From the NCBI GenBank assembly GCA_041394705.1, contig JAWKHS010000013.1, positions 62,001-126,000 of the forward strand: a stretch of 64,000 nt of DNA, written 5' to 3'. Of the stretch, positions 25,939-35,436 are shown one piece after another (position 1 is the stretch's first letter; the number at the start of each line of letters is the position of its first letter). The translations under genes were made by a program, and so were the position numbers. Source of the stretch: Vicinamibacterales bacterium. GTDB taxonomy: Bacteria; Acidobacteriota; Vicinamibacteria; Vicinamibacterales; UBA2999. The notes below the pieces were generated by a model. It saw only the letters and a program-made list of their open reading frames with translations, was not told the DNA's origin and searched no databases.

Positions 25939-26748
25939 GTGGCCCGCGATCTCTCACACGTCGTCACCACCTACTCGAGTGCCGCCGATCATTTCGACGC
26001 CCTGCCCTTCTGGCACCACTTCGGCCGGGCCACCGTACGCCTCGCCGGCCTGGCGCCGGGCGCACGCGTGGTCGATCTCTTCTGCGGCACCGGAGGGTCG
26101 GCCATTCCCGCCGCCGAGGCCGCCGGCCCGACGGGCTCGGTGCTCGGCGTGGACGCCACGCCGGCGCTCATCGAGATCGCCCGTGCGAGGGCCGCGGCCG
26201 CGGGACTGGCCCACGCGCGGTTCGAGGTGGCCGACGTCGTCACGCTCGACCTGCCAGCCGCGTCCCTCGACGCCGCGATCTCGGTGTTCGGCCTCTTCTT
26301 CCTCGACGACATGGCCGGGATGCTCCGGCGCGCGTGGTCCTGGCTGGCCCCGGGAGGCGCCCTGGTCACGACCGCGTGGAGCGAGGTCGTTCTCTCGCCA
26401 GGCGAGGACTACTTCTGGGAGGAGGTCCACCGCGAGCAGCCGGCGCTGGACCACATCAGCACGTCCAGCCGCCTCTCGCCGCCGGGGGCCCTCGAGGCGC
26501 TGTACGCCGAGGCTGGACTGCCGGCGCCGGTGGTCACCGAGGAATCGTGGCGCATGCCGCTCGCCTCGCCCGTGGCCTTCTGGCCCGTGATCCTGGGCAC
26601 GAGCAATCGAGGCGTGCTCGAGGCCCTGCCAGCCGATGCGCAGGACCGCGTCAAGCGCGCCGTGCTCTCACGGCTGGCGGCCGAGCGTGTGGACGGGCTC
26701 GACATGGTCGCGCGGGTGGCGGTCGCCAGGAAGGGCCGAGGGCGCTGA
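25939..26748 (+). CDS. Class I SAM-dependent methyltransferase
   Basis: A 269-residue methyltransferase of the UbiE/Coq5-like class. SAM-binding motif I is VVDLFCGTGGSAIPAAE, the acidic motif II region is VLGVDATPALIEIAR, and FEVADV and LDAAISVFGLFFLDDM correspond to motifs III and IV; LAPGGALVTTAW follows as the post-motif strand. No signal or membrane segment is present. The methyl acceptor cannot be inferred: quinone methylation needs different neighbours, and none are here. The GTG at 25939 is used because it opens the conserved frame. It converges on the PQQ-dehydrogenase gene with 20 bp between stops. Confidence 0.9.
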   Translation: MARDLSHVVTTYSSAADHFDALPFWHHFGRATVRLAGLAPGARVVDLFCGTGGSAIPAAEAAGPTGSVLGVDATPALIEIARARAAAAGLAHARFEVADVVTLDLPAASLDAAISVFGLFFLDDMAGMLRRAWSWLAPGGALVTTAWSEVVLSPGEDYFWEEVHREQPALDHISTSSRLSPPGALEALYAEAGLPAPVVTEESWRMPLASPVAFWPVILGTSNRGVLEALPADAQDRVKRAVLSRLAAERVDGLDMVARVAVARKGRGR

Positions 26749-26768
26749 CCATCGCGAGGTGACGACCG

Positions 26769-28826
26769 CTACGGCAGCGCGAAGGCCACCACGCTGCTGC
26801 CCGAGGGCGCGCCGTTCTTGCCGCCGCCGCATGCGATGACCACGAACTGCCTGCCATTCCGCACGTAGGTGGAGGGCGTGGCGTTTCCAGCGGCCGGAAG
26901 CGTCGTCTCCCACAGGAGCGCGCCGGTGGCGGCGTCGAACGCGCGGAACTTCCTGTCGAAGTTCGTGGCACCGATGAACAGGATCCCGCTCGCGGTCACG
27001 ATGGGCCCGCCGTAGTTGTCGCTGCCCGTGTTGGTCATCCCCTTGGCGGCCAGTTCCGGCACTTCACCGAGCGGAATGCGCCAGCGGATGGTGCCCTCGT
27101 TCAAGTCGATCGCGTTCAGCGTGCCCCATGGCGGCGTGACGGCCGGATAGCCGTCCGGGTCGAGGAAGATCGACTCGCCGTCGCTCCGGTACTTGAGGTA
27201 CCCCGGAGCCGACCTGAACGCGGGGTCGGCCGCCTTGTCCTTGCCCGTGATGAGGAAGTCAGCCACGTCGCCGATGTTCCGTCCGCCCATGTCCGGGAAG
27301 CCCGGCATGCGGCCCGTGCCCTGGCGGACGATGGCCATGATCTCGTCGCGCGACAGGCGCGTGCCGACGTCCACGAGCGACGGAGCGGCCGGCGTGCCTC
27401 GCCTGTCGGCGCGGTGGCAGGTGGCGCACTTCGAGGTGTAGAGCGACGTGTCGTCGTTGGGGATGAGCCTGATGACCCACGGCATCTCGTTCGCGTTGAC
27501 GAAGAGGAGCCCGCTCGCCGGGTCGAAGGCCGAGCCGCCCCATTCCGCACCGCCGTCGAAGCCCGGGAAGACGATGGTGCCCTCGAGCGACGGCGGCTCG
27601 AACATGCCGGAGCGCATCTTCCTGAACCGCGCCAGGACATCCGCGTGCGTTTCGGGGGTGCGCGTGGTGAGCATGGCCTCGGTGAGGCCCTGGCGCGTGA
27701 ACGGCGGCGGCTTCAGCGGACGCGGCTGGGTCGCGGCCGGGTACTCGCCGTCGACGCCCGAGGTGGGCACGGGCCGGTCCTCGATCGGGAAGAGCGACTC
27801 GCCGGTGCGCCGGTCGAGCACGAACGTATCCCCGTACTTCGTCGTCTGCGCCACGGCCTCGACCGCCCGGCCATCGCGAGTGACGGTCACGAGCGTGGGC
27901 GGCGACGGGAAGTCCCAGTCCCAGATGTCGTGCCGGACGCCCTGGAAGTGCCACACGAGCTTGCCCGTGCGCGCATCCAGCGCCAGCACGCAGTCGGCGA
28001 ACAGGTTGTCGCCCTTGCGTGTCGTTCCGTAGAAGTCGAACGACGCCGAGCCGGTGGCCGCGAACACGAGCCCGAGCGCCGGATCCACGGTGAGCCCCGC
28101 CCAGGGGTTCGCGCCCCCGGCCAGCTTGTAGGCGTCGGGCGGCCAGCTGTCGTAGCCCAGCTCGCCGGGCTGCGGAATGGTGTGGAAGATCCACCGCTGC
28201 TCGCCGGTCTTCCAGTCGAACGCCCGGATGTGCCCGGGCGTGCCCGGCAGCGTCTCGGGGACACTGCTCGGCAGGATCAGCAGGTCGTCGAAGACGACGC
28301 CCGGCGTGCTCGCGCTGATGGTCACCGACTCGGCGGGCTTGCCGAGGCCCTCGCGCAGATCCACGCGGCCGGCCACGCCGAACGCCGGAATCGGCTGGCC
28401 GGTCTTCCGGTCGAGCGCGATCAGGAAGTTCCGGTACGTGACGAACACGCGGTCGGCGTGCACGGCCACGCCGCGATGACGGAAGCGCTGGCGGGCGCCG
28501 CTGCCGCCGCTGGGGTCGTACTTCCACGCCTCACGGCCCGTCGCCGCGTCGAGCGCGACCACCTGCATCGTCGGCGTCGTCACGTAGAGCAGGCCGTCCA
28601 CCACCACCGGGTTGCTCTGCATCTCCGACGCGGCGAAGTGGTCGCCGCTCTCGTAGGTCCAGGCCACCTGCAGATGCCGGACGTTGTCCTTCGTGATCTG
28701 GGTGAGGGCGGAATACCGGGCGTTGCCGGGCCCGCCGTTGATGGACCAGTCCACCTGGTCGGCGGCAGGCGTTCCCGAACAGCCGGCCACGAGGGCCAGG
28801 CAGGCGACGACGGCGATCACGCGCAT
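26769..28826 (-). CDS. PQQ-dependent dehydrogenase with inserted cytochrome c domain, lipoprotein
   Basis: A 685-residue quinoprotein of the glucose/alcohol dehydrogenase type. The N-terminus is a lipoprotein signal (ALVAGC). An eight-bladed propeller follows, with tryptophan-docking-like repeats such as ALDAATGREAWKYD, AFDWKTGEQRWIF and ALDARTGKLVWHF, and the active-site-like VRHDIWDWDFPSPP. A CATCH heme site near residue 470 sits inside an inserted cytochrome c domain, after which the propeller resumes (AFDAATGALLWETTLP). Heme and PQQ together suggest direct electron transfer to the respiratory chain. The ATG at 28826 is preferred over the GTG at 28829 because AGGGGAC is better spaced. It is the last gene of a three-gene operon. 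Confidence 0.92.
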   Translation of the reverse strand: MRVIAVVACLALVAGCSGTPAADQVDWSINGGPGNARYSALTQITKDNVRHLQVAWTYESGDHFAASEMQSNPVVVDGLLYVTTPTMQVVALDAATGREAWKYDPSGGSGARQRFRHRGVAVHADRVFVTYRNFLIALDRKTGQPIPAFGVAGRVDLREGLGKPAESVTISASTPGVVFDDLLILPSSVPETLPGTPGHIRAFDWKTGEQRWIFHTIPQPGELGYDSWPPDAYKLAGGANPWAGLTVDPALGLVFAATGSASFDFYGTTRKGDNLFADCVLALDARTGKLVWHFQGVRHDIWDWDFPSPPTLVTVTRDGRAVEAVAQTTKYGDTFVLDRRTGESLFPIEDRPVPTSGVDGEYPAATQPRPLKPPPFTRQGLTEAMLTTRTPETHADVLARFRKMRSGMFEPPSLEGTIVFPGFDGGAEWGGSAFDPASGLLFVNANEMPWVIRLIPNDDTSLYTSKCATCHRADRRGTPAAPSLVDVGTRLSRDEIMAIVRQGTGRMPGFPDMGGRNIGDVADFLITGKDKAADPAFRSAPGYLKYRSDGESIFLDPDGYPAVTPPWGTLNAIDLNEGTIRWRIPLGEVPELAAKGMTNTGSDNYGGPIVTASGILFIGATNFDRKFRAFDAATGALLWETTLPAAGNATPSTYVRNGRQFVVIACGGGKNGAPSGSSVVAFALP

Positions 28827-28835
28827 CACGGTCCC

Positions 28836-30404
28836 CTAGCGCAGCGGCGGCGTGCTCACGGGCGGACGCCGATGGCGCGACAGCTGCTCGTAGGCATAGG
28901 CGAAGGCGATCAGGTTCGCCTCGTCCCACGCCTTGCCGAAGAACGTCATCCCCGCCGGCAGCCGGCCGCCGCGCGTGTAGCCCATGGGCACCTGCACGGA
29001 CGGGAAGCCCGTCGTCGGCGAGAAGAACTGGCTGTTGTCGCCGCCCGGCGTGTTCAGGTCGCCGATGAGGCGCGGCGGATTGCTCCACGTCGGATAGACG
29101 AACGCGTCGAGCGACAGCGCCTCCATCGTGTGCGTGACCGCCCCGCGCACCTCGTCGCGGTAGCGGCGCTCGGCGGCGCAGTCCTGCGAGTCGGGCCCGT
29201 TGGCGTCGCCCTGCTCGGCCTGCTCGAGCCGCCGCTGGACGGTCGGATGGAACTTGCCGCCCTTCACGATCTCGGCGAGGTCGTTCACGGGCACGCGGCC
29301 CTTCCTGGCGGCCAGGAACTGGTTCATGTCGTACTTGAATCCCTGGCACGACGTGCCCGGCGGCCGGCGGATCGTGGAGAGGCCCTCCACCGTCGCGGGG
29401 TCCACCACGACCGCGCCGGCGAGCTTCAGGTCGTCCACGGCTTTCATGAACACCTGCACGATCTCGGCGTCCGTCGTGTCCCGCTCGTAGGCCTGCCGCA
29501 GGATGCCGATGCGCTTGCCGCGCAGCGCGTCCCGTGACAACCCCGAGGCGTAGTTCGGAACGGCGCGCCCGCGAGCGGCGGCCGTCGCCGCGTCGTTCGG
29601 GTCCTCGCCCGCCACCACCTGGAACACCGCGGCCGCGTCGGCCACCGTGCGCGCCATGGGCCCGGCGATGTCGGACAGGAGGTTGAGCGGGAACACCCCC
29701 GCGCGGCTCGTGAGCCCCATCGTGGAGCGGATGCCGACGAGCGCCTGGTGCGAGGACGGTCCGCGAATCGAGTTGCCGGTGTCGCTGCCCAGGCCCACGG
29801 CGCCGAAGCTCGCGGCGACGGCCGCCGCCGTGCCGCCGCTGGACCCGGCGGTGACACGGTCGAGGGCGTACGGGTTCTTCGTGTAGCCCGGCAGGATCGA
29901 GCTGAGGGTCTCGTTCGGCGTGAAGGCCCACTCCGCCAGGTTCGACTTGGCCAGCACGATCGCGCCGGCCGCCTTGATGCGGGCCACCTGGAAGGCGTCG
30001 GCCGCCGGGACGTAGCCTTCGAAGGTGAGCGATCCGTTCGAGCTCTGCATGCCCGCCGTCTCGAAGTTGTCCTTCACGATGGTGGGGATGCAGTGCAGGG
30101 GTCCGACGGGGCCGCCCCCCTTGTAGCGCTGGTCGAGCGCGTCCGCCTCGGCGAGCGCCCGCGGGTTCACCAGCACGATGGCGTTCACGGCCGGGCCGTT
30201 CTTGTCGTAGGCGTCGATGCGGCGCAGGTAGCGCTCGACGAGCCCATGGCAGGTCAGGCGGCCGTCGCGGAAGGCGGCGTGGATGTCGGCGATCGACGCC
30301 TCCTCCACCTCGAAGGCCGGCGGCTGCGTCTGAGCGCGCGGCGTGAGCAGGACGGCCAGGACGAGGGCAGACGTGACAAGGGCGGTGCGCATCGCGCGCA
30401 TCAT
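28836..30404 (-). CDS. Exported amidase (amidase signature family)
   Basis: A 522-residue amidase with a signal peptide ending TPRAQTQ. The catalytic Lys is in PTIVKDNFETAGM, the cis-Ser in TAGSSGGTAAAVA, and the nucleophile Ser in GSDTGNSIRGPSS, where Gly-Asn replaces the usual Gly-Gly. This GNSIRGP version characterises a different subfamily from the other two amidases of the window. The start is the first of two adjacent ATGs at 30404; no clear ribosome site is seen, and MRTALVT at 30392 is an alternative. It lies 20 bp after the alpha/beta hydrolase gene and 9 bp before the PQQ dehydrogenase, all on the same strand. Confidence 0.9.
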   Translation of the reverse strand: MMRAMRTALVTSALVLAVLLTPRAQTQPPAFEVEEASIADIHAAFRDGRLTCHGLVERYLRRIDAYDKNGPAVNAIVLVNPRALAEADALDQRYKGGGPVGPLHCIPTIVKDNFETAGMQSSNGSLTFEGYVPAADAFQVARIKAAGAIVLAKSNLAEWAFTPNETLSSILPGYTKNPYALDRVTAGSSGGTAAAVAASFGAVGLGSDTGNSIRGPSSHQALVGIRSTMGLTSRAGVFPLNLLSDIAGPMARTVADAAAVFQVVAGEDPNDAATAAARGRAVPNYASGLSRDALRGKRIGILRQAYERDTTDAEIVQVFMKAVDDLKLAGAVVVDPATVEGLSTIRRPPGTSCQGFKYDMNQFLAARKGRVPVNDLAEIVKGGKFHPTVQRRLEQAEQGDANGPDSQDCAAERRYRDEVRGAVTHTMEALSLDAFVYPTWSNPPRLIGDLNTPGGDNSQFFSPTTGFPSVQVPMGYTRGGRLPAGMTFFGKAWDEANLIAFAYAYEQLSRHRRPPVSTPPLR

Positions 30405-30424
30405 ACGACGGCGCCGCGGACGGG

Positions 30425-31507
30425 TCAGCGCAGGAACGCGCCGATGCGCTCGTTCAGGAACGCGGCGTCCGCCGGATTCGCGCCGCCGCCGGCCGCGTGG
30501 CCCCACACGGACGGGATGGGCAGGAAGGTGGAGTCCCGCAGGAACTGCTGCTCGTACGTCGCGTCCGCGATCGGGAAATAGAGGTCCGTGGCGCCCGGCA
30601 TGTACAGCACCTTCGCCGTGATGGACCGGAGCGCCTTCTCGTGGTCGCCGCCGAAGCCCGGCGTGTCGCCCACGTCGTGCCGCTGCCAGGTGCGGGCGTG
30701 CAGGATGAGGTTGTTGGGATCGCGGACGGCGTCCCGCTCGGCGCGCGACGCGATCACGTCCTCCACGGTCTGCTGCTGCGGTCTGTAGAGCTCCCGGCGC
30801 CACCACTCCTGTGACCAGACCCAGGCCGCCCAGTGGGCGGACCACGCCTTCATGCCGGCCGGCGGCGGCGACGTGTAGCGCCCGCCGTTGAACGCCGGGT
30901 CGGCGGTGAGCGCCAGGATGGCGCTCTCGAGGCGGGCGACGCCGTGGGGATAGGTCTTCGCCGTGCCGCACCACGGCACGATGCGGTCCATGAACGCGGG
31001 ATGCGACACGGCCCACTGGAACGCCTGCTCGGCGCCCATGGAGAAGCCGACGACCGCCCGGAGGTGCGTCACGCCGAGGTGTTCGAGGACGCGGCGCGAC
31101 GCCTCGACGTTGTCGCGCACGGCAACCGCCGGGAAGTCCGGACCGGCGAGGGGCGCGGGGGTGTTGCTGGGCGACGACGAGACGCCGTTGCCGAACATCT
31201 CCGTCAGCACGACGAAGTACCGCTCGGGATCGAGCGCCCTGCCCGGCCCGACCAGGAAGTCGTACCCGTGATAGTCCGCGCCGTAGTAGGAGGGGACCAG
31301 CACCGCGTTGTCCCCCGCCGCGTTCAGGCGGCCGAAGGTCGCGTAGGCGATGCGGGCCACCGGCAGCCTGCCGCCGCCCTCGAGCCGGAAGTCCGCGATC
31401 TCGAGGAACTGGCGATGCGCGTCCGGCGGCGCGGACGTCTGGGCGGCGGTGACGGCGCCGGCGCTCGTGAGCGCCAGCGCGGCGAGGAGCTTCGGCGCGG
31501 TCGGCAC
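30425..31507 (-). CDS. Exported alpha/beta hydrolase of the homoserine acetyltransferase (MetX)-like family
   Basis: A 360-residue alpha/beta hydrolase with a signal peptide (LLAALALTSAGAVTAAQ). LPVARIAYATFGRLNAAGDNAVLVP, MFGNGVSSSPSNT and the nucleophile elbow GFSMGAEQAFQWA are typical of the MetX family. The catalytic Asp (PGATDLYFP) and the His (SVWGHAAGGG) are present. Because it is exported and sits with an amidase and a quinoprotein, a role in methionine synthesis is unlikely; ester or amide hydrolysis outside the cytoplasm fits better. The start is a GTG at 31507. It is the first gene of the operon running to 26769. Confidence 0.87.
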   Translation of the reverse strand: MPTAPKLLAALALTSAGAVTAAQTSAPPDAHRQFLEIADFRLEGGGRLPVARIAYATFGRLNAAGDNAVLVPSYYGADYHGYDFLVGPGRALDPERYFVVLTEMFGNGVSSSPSNTPAPLAGPDFPAVAVRDNVEASRRVLEHLGVTHLRAVVGFSMGAEQAFQWAVSHPAFMDRIVPWCGTAKTYPHGVARLESAILALTADPAFNGGRYTSPPPAGMKAWSAHWAAWVWSQEWWRRELYRPQQQTVEDVIASRAERDAVRDPNNLILHARTWQRHDVGDTPGFGGDHEKALRSITAKVLYMPGATDLYFPIADATYEQQFLRDSTFLPIPSVWGHAAGGGANPADAAFLNERIGAFLR

Positions 31508-31561
31508 GGCGCGATTCTACTGCCGGTTGAGCCGCCGGAACGGCACGGATAGACTGCCGCC

Positions 31562-32842
31562 GTGGATCGCGAATTCGCATTCGAGATGGCGGCGTCCAGC
31601 GTCAGGTTCGGCGCGGGCGTCACGCGGGAGGTCGGGTCGGACCTGGCCGACTGGGGGCTGAAGCGGGTGCTCGTCGTCACCGACCCGGTCGTCGCGCGCC
31701 TGCCCCCGCTGGCGGCCGTGCTCGACTCGCTCGAGAGCCACGATGTGGAGGCGGTCGTGTTCGACCGGGTCAGGGTCGAGCCCACCGACGAGTCGTTCAA
31801 GAGCGCCATCGCCTTCGCCGCCGAGCAGGCGGTGGACGGGTTCGTGGCCGTCGGCGGCGGATCGGTGATGGACACGGCCAAGGCCGCGAACCTCTACACC
31901 ACGTATCCGCCGGCCGACTTCCTGGACTACGTGAACGCCCCGATCGGCAAGGCGCTGCCTGTGCCCGGTCCGCTCAAGCCGCTCGTGGCGATCCCGACCA
32001 CGGCCGGCACGGGCAGCGAGACGACGGGCGTCAGCATCTTCGACCTGACGGCCCTGCACGCGAAGACGGGCATCGCGAGCCGCCGGCTGAAGCCCACGCT
32101 CGGGCTCCTCGATCCCGACAACACCCGGACGATGCCGCCGGAGGTGGCCGCTTCGAGCGGGCTCGACATCCTGAGCCATGCGATCGAGAGCTTCACCGCC
32201 CTGCCCTACGCGGACCGTCCCCGGCCCGATCGCCCGGCGGTCCGGCCGGCGTACCAGGGATCCAATCCGATCAGCGACGTCTGGTCCCTCCAGGCGCTGC
32301 GGATGGTGGCGTCGTACCTCGTGCGCGCGTTCGACGATCCCGGCGACGACGAGGCGCGGGCCCAGATGCTGCTGGCCGCGTCGTATGCGGGCGTCGGCTT
32401 CGGGAACGCCGGCGTCCACCTGCCGCACGGCATGTCGTACCCCGTGTCGGGCCTGGTGCGCGGGTACCGCGCGCCCGGCTACGGCCTCACGCACCCGCTC
32501 GTGCCGCATGGCATGTCGGTGATCCTCAACGCCCCGGCGGTCTTCCGCTTCACGGCTCCGGCCAGCCCCGCGCGTCACCTCCAGGCCGCCCAGGCGCTGG
32601 GCGTGGACGTCTCGGGCGTGAGGCACGACGACGCGGGTGCCGTGCTGGCCGATCGCATCGTCTGGTTCATGGAGCGGCTGGGGGTTCCCAATGGGCTCAG
32701 GGCCCTCGGCTATACGTCGAGCGACGTTCCCGCCCTGGTGGAGGGCACGCTCCCGCAGCACCGGGTGACGAAGCTCTCGCCACGTCCGGCCGCCGCGGAG
32801 GATCTGGCCCGGCTCTTCGAGGACGCGATGACGGCGTGGTGA
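31562..32842 (+). CDS. Iron-containing alcohol dehydrogenase, hydroxyacid-oxoacid transhydrogenase-like
   Basis: A 426-residue group III alcohol dehydrogenase. GGGSVMDTAKA is the nucleotide-binding turn and IPTTAGTGSETTG the conserved second motif. The iron ligands are in SGLDILSHAIES, VHLPHGMSYP and HPLVPHGMSV. Length and the AP-x-YG-x-THPLVPHG segment match the HOT (ADHFE1) subgroup, which couples oxidation of a 4-hydroxyacid to reduction of 2-oxoglutarate using tightly bound nucleotide. The GTG at 31562 is the start. It is divergent from the hydrolase/amidase/PQQ operon with 54 bp between and converges on the DUF5916 gene. Catalysis of a short hydroxyacid is inferred from the subgroup. Confidence 0.9.
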   Translation: MDREFAFEMAASSVRFGAGVTREVGSDLADWGLKRVLVVTDPVVARLPPLAAVLDSLESHDVEAVVFDRVRVEPTDESFKSAIAFAAEQAVDGFVAVGGGSVMDTAKAANLYTTYPPADFLDYVNAPIGKALPVPGPLKPLVAIPTTAGTGSETTGVSIFDLTALHAKTGIASRRLKPTLGLLDPDNTRTMPPEVAASSGLDILSHAIESFTALPYADRPRPDRPAVRPAYQGSNPISDVWSLQALRMVASYLVRAFDDPGDDEARAQMLLAASYAGVGFGNAGVHLPHGMSYPVSGLVRGYRAPGYGLTHPLVPHGMSVILNAPAVFRFTAPASPARHLQAAQALGVDVSGVRHDDAGAVLADRIVWFMERLGVPNGLRALGYTSSDVPALVEGTLPQHRVTKLSPRPAAAEDLARLFEDAMTAW

Positions 32843-32876
32843 GACGCGCCACGCGGGCAGACCGGCGTCGGCGGCG

Positions 32877-35360
32877 TCAGAGGCCCAGCCAGTAGTTCAG
32901 TTTCAGGATGAAGACGTGGGTGCCCCGGCCGCGGAACGTGTCGGCCAGGTCGCGCCCGGCGGAGAAGACGCCCGGTCTGGTGTCGTCGGCCGTCGAGAGG
33001 TTCCACACCGCGTATAACGTGCTGCCGCGCTTGTACTCCCAGCGGAAGACCACGTTGCTCCGGAGCGACTTGGTGTTGAAGTCCGGATCGTCGGCCAGCG
33101 TCACGGGCTCGAAGTCGAAGGAGCTCGGCCGGGCGAGGCGGCGGATGTCGGTGTAGTCGCCGACCGCCACGAACGGCTGCAGGTAGGCCTCGAGCGTCAT
33201 GTCGCGGGTGAAGGCGAAGGTGCCCCGGCCCGTGAGGCTCACCACGTGGCGCTCGAGCCGGCCGTAGACGTGATCGGTCTCGCCGTCGCCGGTGGCGTCC
33301 GTGTTCTCGATCCACTGCGCCGCGTCGTGGCCGCGATCGTAGGACCCGGCCACGCTCACCTGGAGCCGTCCGGTGGGCTGGACCCGCAGCGTGAGGTTCG
33401 TCGACCGCATGTGCGTCCCGGCCGCGTCCGTGCGGAGGTTGTTGTTCAGGAACACCTGCCACGTCTTGCGGGAGTCGCTCCGCAGGCCCAGGAACGTCTG
33501 CCAGCCGCCGGGCTTGACGATGGGCGGGCCGCCGCGCGAGTCGAGGTCGTCCAGCCGGCGGAAGTCGTGCCCGGCCTGGACGAACAGCCCCGAGAAGTTC
33601 CGGAAGACGAGATCGATGCCGCCAGACAGCCCGCTGTCGAAGACGAGGCGGTGCTGGTTCCATGACCGCTGCCCGAACAGGAAGACGCCCTGCGATCGGA
33701 AGGGCCCGCGCGGATCCGGCTGCCGCACGCTGACCGAGTAGTTCACATTGGTGCGGTCGACGCGCGCGCCGAGGAAGCCGAGGTCGCTGTTGCGGAACGT
33801 CGGCGTCACGCGGTCGACGTGCCCGAACACGCCGACGTGCTTCGCGTCGTAGCTGAGGTTCGATACGGCCGCCAGGCCCGACTGCTGCCGCCCGTCCACC
33901 GGCGCGTGCGTGCCGAGCGCCATGCCCGTCCACTGTCCCCTGTTGCTGGCCCAGCGCCACGAGAAGTCGGCCGCCCCGGTGAAGGCATCGGCGTCGCCGT
34001 CGCGCACGACGCTCGTGGCCATCAGGCCCACGTTCGACTGTCCGGTCCTCGAGTCGCGCCGCAGCCGCCCCACGCCGTACAGGGTGCGCGCCTCCACGAG
34101 ACGCTGGGTGCGGTGCATCACGGTCTCGCCGGCGGCGTCGACGGGCGCGTCCACCACCGCGTATTCCGGAGCCGTCAGGGCCGTGATGCCGCCGTAGACC
34201 CACCGGTCCTTCCGCCCCGTCACCTTCGCGGCGCCGAGGATCGTCGTCTGCTCGGGTCGCGAGACCTCGACATCGCCGTCCCGCAAGGCGAGCCGGCCGG
34301 GCGCCCGGCCGATCCGGCGGGAGTGGAACGGCAGGAATACCGGAAAGGGCGGCACGAAGATGCGGCTGTCCTCGACGAAGAACGGGCGCCGTTCGGGGAA
34401 GAAGTTCTCGAACACGGTCAGGTTCAGCACCGCCGGGTCCTGCTCCACCTGGCCGAAGTCGGGATTGAGCGTGGCCGACAGCGTGGCCGACGTCCCCAGG
34501 CCGAGGCGCGCATCCAGGCCGAATTGGCCCGACCCGGTCAATACGCCGTCGGCGGGCCGCTCGGCCCGCGCCAGGGCCACGGGCAGCACCTCGATGCGGC
34601 GGGGCGGCGCCATCGTCTGCTCGAACACGAGGTGGCCGAAGCGCGAGACGAAGCCCGCCGCGCCGCGGGGCGTCGCCACCCACCGGTCGTAGCCGCCGGC
34701 GCGGTAATGGTCGCGACGCAGGTTGAAGCCCCACACGGTGCGCTCGCCGGCGCGCACGGTGAAGCGGAGCTGCGAGAACGGAATGGCGTACTCGGCGAAC
34801 CATCCCTCGGGCGTGATCGTGGTCCGCACGTTCCAGACCGCGTCGAAATCGGGGCTCTGCCGCGTGTCCTCGTAGAACAGGTAGTCGTTCTGCATCCCCG
34901 ACGGGTTCGTCTCGAACACGACGGCGTTCTGGTGGTCGTGCCGCGTATCGAAGCTCATGCGGATGAGGTCGCTCGGCGGCAGGTTGTCGCGGCGCCCCAG
35001 TCCGGTCGTGACGAGCGAGGGATCCGTCGTGTAGCAGCGCACGGCGGCATACAACGTGCGGTCGTCGTAGGCGATCTGCACCACCGTCCGCTCGCGCGGC
35101 GGCGCCATGTTGTCCGGCTCGTTCTGGACGAAGTCGTCGATGGCCTCGGCCTGGGCCCAGACGTCGTCGTCGAGGACGCCGTCCAGCGTGGGCGGTGCAC
35201 CCGCGACCCGGAACGCCCGGAACTCCTTGCCGGCCTTCTCGGGCACGACGGGCTCGCCGGCTGGCGTCTGCCCCGCGGCGCGGGCCGCGGCCGCCAGGCA
35301 CAGCGCGACGGCGCCGACGACGCGACCCAGGCGGTGGTCCGGCCGGCACCAACGACGCAT
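32877..35360 (-). CDS. DUF5916 protein: carbohydrate-binding-like domain plus outer-membrane-type beta barrel
   Basis: An 827-residue exported protein. After a signal peptide (VGAVALCLAAAARAAGQ), residues 45-235 form a CBM9-like domain (APPTLDGVLDDDVWAQA, YDDRTLYAAV). The rest is the DUF5916 region, with ATLNPDFGQVEQDPAVLNLT and the nearly invariant FFPERRPFFVEDS. The C-terminal third is rich in alternating-hydrophobicity strands and ends LKLNYWLGL, a plausible outer-membrane barrel signature. Members are common in soil bacteria; their role is unknown. It stands alone with a 76-bp gap to the next gene upstream. Confidence 0.9.
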   Translation of the reverse strand: MRRWCRPDHRLGRVVGAVALCLAAAARAAGQTPAGEPVVPEKAGKEFRAFRVAGAPPTLDGVLDDDVWAQAEAIDDFVQNEPDNMAPPRERTVVQIAYDDRTLYAAVRCYTTDPSLVTTGLGRRDNLPPSDLIRMSFDTRHDHQNAVVFETNPSGMQNDYLFYEDTRQSPDFDAVWNVRTTITPEGWFAEYAIPFSQLRFTVRAGERTVWGFNLRRDHYRAGGYDRWVATPRGAAGFVSRFGHLVFEQTMAPPRRIEVLPVALARAERPADGVLTGSGQFGLDARLGLGTSATLSATLNPDFGQVEQDPAVLNLTVFENFFPERRPFFVEDSRIFVPPFPVFLPFHSRRIGRAPGRLALRDGDVEVSRPEQTTILGAAKVTGRKDRWVYGGITALTAPEYAVVDAPVDAAGETVMHRTQRLVEARTLYGVGRLRRDSRTGQSNVGLMATSVVRDGDADAFTGAADFSWRWASNRGQWTGMALGTHAPVDGRQQSGLAAVSNLSYDAKHVGVFGHVDRVTPTFRNSDLGFLGARVDRTNVNYSVSVRQPDPRGPFRSQGVFLFGQRSWNQHRLVFDSGLSGGIDLVFRNFSGLFVQAGHDFRRLDDLDSRGGPPIVKPGGWQTFLGLRSDSRKTWQVFLNNNLRTDAAGTHMRSTNLTLRVQPTGRLQVSVAGSYDRGHDAAQWIENTDATGDGETDHVYGRLERHVVSLTGRGTFAFTRDMTLEAYLQPFVAVGDYTDIRRLARPSSFDFEPVTLADDPDFNTKSLRSNVVFRWEYKRGSTLYAVWNLSTADDTRPGVFSAGRDLADTFRGRGTHVFILKLNYWLGL

Positions 35361-35436
35361 GCGGGAACATTAGACCCCGGTCCGGCGGACTTGGCCGGCA
35401 TCCGCTCGGTCCAGGGTCCGCGCGAGCCCGGGGCCG

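Noticed and set aside
30425..31507. Annotation as a methionine-pathway homoserine acetyltransferase
   Set aside because: The protein has a signal peptide and is in an operon with exported degradative enzymes, so biosynthesis in the cytoplasm does not fit.
28836..31580. A single 914-codon frame suggesting a hydrolase-amidase fusion
   Set aside because: The upstream half is an off-frame shadow of the MetX-like gene; the amidase has its own signal peptide starting at 30404.
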